From contig NC_092582.1 in assembly GCF_037975245.1 (NCBI RefSeq), forward strand, positions 5,930,001 through 5,994,000: a DNA stretch of 64,000 nucleotides. The letters are read 5' to 3'. The translations under genes and the position numbers were made by a program. Positions within the stretch are counted from its first letter, which is position 1, and each line of letters begins with the position of its first letter. Shown piece by piece: positions 43,101-49,100 of the stretch. The DNA comes from Apostichopus japonicus. Lineage: Eukaryota; Echinodermata; Holothuroidea; Aspidochirotida; Stichopodidae. The notes under the pieces are model-generated. The model made no database searches. It had not been told where the DNA came from and saw only the letters and a list, made by a program, of their open reading frames with translations.

Positions 43101-46100
43101 AGAGAAATTGGTCAATTTTGAGACCACTTGAGATAGCCTGTTGACCCCTTGAGCCAATGTTCGCACTATTTGAGATAACATGTTGACCCCTTGAATCTCC
43201 GAGGGTTAAAACTGATAAGAGTTTGAGAGGGTTTGAGTTCAGTTTAAAGCAAGACCAAAAAACTCTCTAAAGCAGACTAATTTCCTGGACGACTGTATGT
43301 TCTGTCGAAGCCTTATAGATCCCATTCAAGAATCTAAACTGTCAAACTGAATTTGACAAAACTATTGTCAACAAAAGAAATTCATAGCATTGGAGAATTC
43401 ACAGATTAATTGTAGTTTGAATTTTGGAGTTGTCATCAAGTGACAAAGGTTTTCAGACTTTGACACCTGTTGACCTCATGTGACCTTTGACTTATACCAA
43501 TTTCAAAAGGATTCTTGCACTCACCAAATTGGATCTACATATTATGTATGAAGTTCAAGAAAGATGTACTTCTTTAGTTATCACTTTTACAAGATTTTCT
43601 TACTCTGACATAAATGCTGACCGCAAATGACCTTTGACCTCCACCGATTTCAATAGGGTTCTTGCACTAGCTCACCAAACTGGCTCTGCATACCCATGTA
43701 TGGAGTACAACAAAGTTTACAAAGTTTTCAGACTTTGACCTCTTTTGACCCCAAATAACCTTTCAACTTCACAGAAAACAAATTTTTGTCTTCAATAGGA
43801 TGGATCCATATACCAAGAATGAAGTTAATCCACAATAAATTGCTTGGAGCTGCGGCATTTACAAGCATGTGTCACATACACACATTACACATACGCACAC
43901 CAGTGTGTGCAGTAAAATTCAAGTTCAAGTGATGACGAGTGACCATTATTCCTTTCTCTATAATCTTTGGGAACAATACCGATGATGGACCCTCAAGAGC
44001 CACGACACATCACATCATAATGTACACTGTACACGACACGTTTAACCCAAGGACCAATGCAGCAGGCATTCATGCCAGCCTGATTGGACTGTTTCCAAGC
44101 CCCTTTGGCAAGCATATCTAACAAGCTATTAAACAGAAATAATTGACTTGGAAAAACATCAAAATGAACCCAAAAAGCAGGTAAGTGTGTTAACGTAGCC
44201 GGAAGCTGGAATTGTTGTACAATTCCCCATCTACTATACTTTACAAACCTAAAAGTTTTCAGCAGCGTGAAGAGATATATAGGCTGTATTGGATTACAAA
44301 TAGATTAATGTTGTACAAAATGATATGTAAATTACTAGAACTGACCCATTTTACTGAGAAATTTACTTGCAATTGGGTAAGCTGACTAAAGTTCGCTGAA
44401 ATGATCCGTCCGAGAAAGCAGCAGCTTTTTTGTTAACTCTTCCTCTAGTCTGCTGTATGAAACATACTGTTTCTCGGCGAGATGAGGATGGGATTGCATC
44501 TTGAAATATTTAGGCTGGACAAACAGCCTCTGAGAAGATCATGACCTATCATCCATAAAAGGTGAACCCCTATGGATACTAATTGCAGGAGACCAAGTGA
44601 AATTGGATTCACAAATTAAGTTTCCAAATAGTTTTATCTCACGGAAATGGCTAGGAGCACAGTTGTGATGACATAACCCATACGGTTACTGTTATGATAT
44701 GCTCGAAGACAAATGGTAAAGTGGTTACATGTATATGTACTTCTGCTGATGATGATCTGCACTCTATGACCATAACCTGATTATCCTTTTTAAATAAATT
44801 CTGAAACATACTTCAATGTACGGTAAAAAATATTACATGACAAACATGGATATTTTCAGAGTAAGAACAGGCAGTTTTCTTGGATATTTTCAGAGTAAGA
44901 ACAGGCAGTTTTCTTGCATACGTTCAGCTCTGATTTAAATGGGAATTAGAGGTCAATTGCAAATCTCTTGTAGGTGATCTTGTATGATGACAAAATTTGA
45001 ACCAATAGGAACAATTTGAATCAAAGAAAAAATTGTAACTAAGAGTGCTGTCACAATAGATCTCGAGCAGGGTAATCTGATCCTTCGCTCGAGATTAACT
45101 TCCAAGCGTGACAGCTCTCAGGATCTGAACCCAAGATCTTAATCCTCCTTCTTGGGATGGAGGGAGGGGGAGGGGGGAGGGGGGAGGAGGGGATAGGACC
45201 TGGAGCTTAAGACCAAACTCTGTGGATTACAGTGACCCGAGACCATGTGGATGACATTTCACCTTTGACCTTCATAAGAGCTTTCGTTTTGGAGGTATAC
45301 AGCTTGTTTACGAGGATTTAGGATTGACCTCTCTGGGTATCTAATGACTTTTGACCTGCACTCAATACTCTGGATTCACATACCATTGTTAAGTTCATCT
45401 AAACTCTACTTTTGCAGTTATTTATGCTACAAAATTCAGACTCTGACCTCTGTTGACCTCCACTAGGAACTACTCATTCTTTCACTAACCAATTATGGAC
45501 GTACAAGCTAGGTACAATGTTCATCAAAACTTTACGTATGGAATATCATGTTAACAGCGTTTTTCAGTGTTTTGACCTCTGTTATAGACCAGGTGACCTT
45601 TGACCTCCATGAAAACCAATAGGGTTCGTGTCAAAATGGATCTATACACCAAGTATGGAATTAACCCATATCGTAAATTAATCCGTATTGTAACATTTTG
45701 AATAATATCATGTTAACACGCCACTCGAGCCATCATATACATGCATACAAACATTCATACACACACATACAGGTGTATAGAATCTATTTATCCTCGGCAA
45801 GGAACCAAACCAGCTGGTGAAAAAATGTTCATGATTGGTACAGTGTACCTTTTGCAGATGTAGCAATACTTCAACTGTACTCATATCTTTCAGCTAGTAC
45901 TCTCCATACATTTACATAGCAATGAATTTCCATTAATATAGATCTAATCAAATGACTTAAGGTCAAGTAGTACCTCAGCCAATAAAATAAAGAAATGCAC
46001 TTACTTAAATGATTTCAGACCTGATTTTTTGAAGCGAAATTGAGCGTTGAATGAAAATGGACTCAATGTGAATCGTAAACTAGTGCTGTTCTTATTATCC

Positions 46101-49100
46101 TCTATGGATAATAACTTCATTTCTCCATCGGTTGGAACTCCAGAAGTCTCAGGAAATTGGTATTTAACTTGCATCAAGAAAGTAAAACTTGTTGGAAATC
46201 TGCAAGCAAAAAATAGAACAACTTTTTATTGAAGGAATTGTCACAAATGATCTATCCTTGTCATGCCATGTCTCGGATTACTCAGAAAGCCAGTGGGAAT
46301 CTCGGTGAGACACAGTTAGAACTGCTGTGCTGAAGTACCACTTCCAAACTTCCCTTTTTTTACCCAAATTTTCAAAAATTTCACATAAAGGAATTTTTCT
46401 GGTGATAGCCCGTCTCTGCGTTTAACCATCTTCGTGGCATTTAAGTCACCGACTTTTCCACTCCATCAATGTTGCACATTTTTCCCAAGAAAGTTAATTC
46501 AGTTCTGCATGTTCAGTACATTAACGCACAGATACCACAATACGTACAATCTGTGATGCTGCTGAGCGATGATCCCCCCCCCCCCTCCCCATCTGTGAGC
46601 TTCTCTTGACATTTGTGGTATTTGACATATTTTTCAAGTAATGAAATTGCTCCTCAATTACATATTTTCATCAGATTTGACAGCAGGAGGGGGAATGTTT
46701 TGACCAATCACCTGACAATTAAGGCAATGTACATAGCTTTAAGACTCCAAAAGTCCAAAACCAACAGGAATAATTACATGTTCCAAATGGGGACGTGCTG
46801 AGCAATTAGCCTTCCAGGCAATTTTGAGACACGAATGGACGGATGGATGGATGGACGGATGGATGGACGGATGGATGGATGGATGGATTCATGGATGGAT
46901 GGATGGATTCATGGATGGATTCGTGGATGGATGGATGGATTCATGGATGGCTGGATGGATTCATACAAATATGTACAGATGAAGTGCAGTAGTTGGTCAT
47001 TTTGTCATTGATCCTCACGACACTTAAGTTACTACTTTTCGCTTTCACCCCGACCCTTCCCTTCCCTTCCCCGACCCCTCCCCCACATTTCCAGATAATA
47101 ATTTGTCCACTTCATAGTGAAATGATACGCAAAATAAGTAAATTGTGATACAAGTGTATTTATCAGTTTTTGTACATGCAGGGATCATAGTATTATACTT
47201 GAACCAAATTTCAGAGCTTTCAGACTCACTACAAGTAAGTTGAACACACAATTATCTCTGGCAATGCTCACCCTTTGACCTAACCAAGCAATTATTGAAT
47301 ACCAGCTTTATCATTGCATTGGGGTATATATAGGATAACCTGAGGTTGTATACAGATATACCACTCAACAATGTTACATTTCATCATACCCTAGCACTAC
47401 TTATACCTCCAACTGTAACAATATCTTATCATCAGTTGCCAATCATGTCATAACAACAATTGTAACTGGACAAGTTGTCCTGACAACCAACCATCAACAA
47501 GCTAACTGATCGTGGCTGACAAACTTTTGATACATCTATAGGTGACCTTATACGCAAAGTTTACCACAATTAGAATCCTTGAGTTACTGAGTCCTACCAT
47601 GGAGGTAAAACAGAGTGACTGCAGACCTGCTGATTCTGACCAGATGGTGCAGAGAACCAAGTTAGTGGCCTGAACTATTAAACCATACCATCTTCAAGAC
47701 CACACAATTTCTGCAACATTTTGATTCACAGTGGCACACACATTCCTTTCCAGTTGTACACAGTCTATAAAGACCATGACCATCATTAAACAGTTTTTTT
47801 TTTTGGGGGGGGGGTGTTACTGAGACGGGGGAAGGAAACTTGGATGAGATGGGAAAGGGAACTTGGATGAGATTGGATAGGCAATGGATGAGATGAGAAA
47901 GGGAACTTGGAAGAGATAGGAAGGGAACTTGGATGAGATGGGAAGCATAGGCGTAGGAGGCGGGGGGGGCTGGGGGGGCTGCAGCCCCCCAACCAAATTT
48001 TTGGTGAAAATTCGGGCAATATGCTGAGAATTTTTCGGGCACCTACTGAAAGAAGAAGAATTTACAATGTGTTTTTTCAAATTTTTTGGCTGAAAATTCG
48101 GCAATATGCTGGGAATTTTTCGGGCACCTACTGAAAGAAGATTAATTTGCAGTGTGTTTTTCAAATTTTTTTGGTGAAAATTCGGCAATATGCTGAGAAT
48201 GTTTCGGGCACCTACTGAAAGAAAATTAATTTGCAGTGTGTTTTTCAAATTTTTTTGGTGAAAATTCGGCAATATGCTGGGAATTTTTCGGGCACCTACT
48301 GAAAGAAGAATAATTTGCAGTGTGTTTTTCAATATTTTTTTGTAAAAATTTGGGCAATACGCTGGGAATTTTTCGGGCACCTACTGAAAGAAGAATAATT
48401 TGCAGTGTGTTTTCCATTTTTTTGGTGAAAATTCGGGCAATATGCTGAGAATTTTTTGGGCACCTACTGTAAAATGAATAATTTGCAGTGTGTTTTTCCC
48501 TTTTTTTGGTGAAAATTCAGGCAATATTCTGAGAATTTTTCGGGCACCTACTGAAAGAAGAATAATTTGCAATGTGTTTGTCAAAGGTTAAACTTATATT
48601 ATTATCATCATTATTGTTGTACCGACTTCCCCAATAATTATAACCAATATTGAAGGGTAATAACACAGAATGAATTGAATGTTATTGGCATGTGATGTAA
48701 TAACCGATGAATGCCTATATGATATGCACATATATTAACATGTTGAACATGCGCGGAGCGCGCCAAAAATTTTGGTTATATTTTTCAGGCAAGTCGTTAC
48801 AGCCCCCCCAAATCAGATAAGGCTCCTACGCCTATGATGGGAAGGTGCAAAGTGGTAGAGAGAGAAAAAAAACACTCAGCAGTATGTGGCAAGATCAGAC
48901 ATTCACAAGAGGTAGTATTGGCAGAAAAGGTTAGTGTTGAAGGATGGAGGTGGGGGAAGGAAAGGTTGGGGATGTGTAGGGAAAGTATGGGGATGGAGAT
49001 GGGGAAGGGAAGGAATGGGATGGGATGGGGGAAGGTAAAGGAAGGGATAATGGAACAGAAAAGGAGAAGACAAAGAAGGAACTTGGGATAAGATGGAGGA

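Noticed and set aside
47662-48584. Minus-strand open frames with repeated [14 protein letters not shown]
   Set aside because: They lie inside the hAT-type element and follow its internal tandem units; no transposase or known domain.
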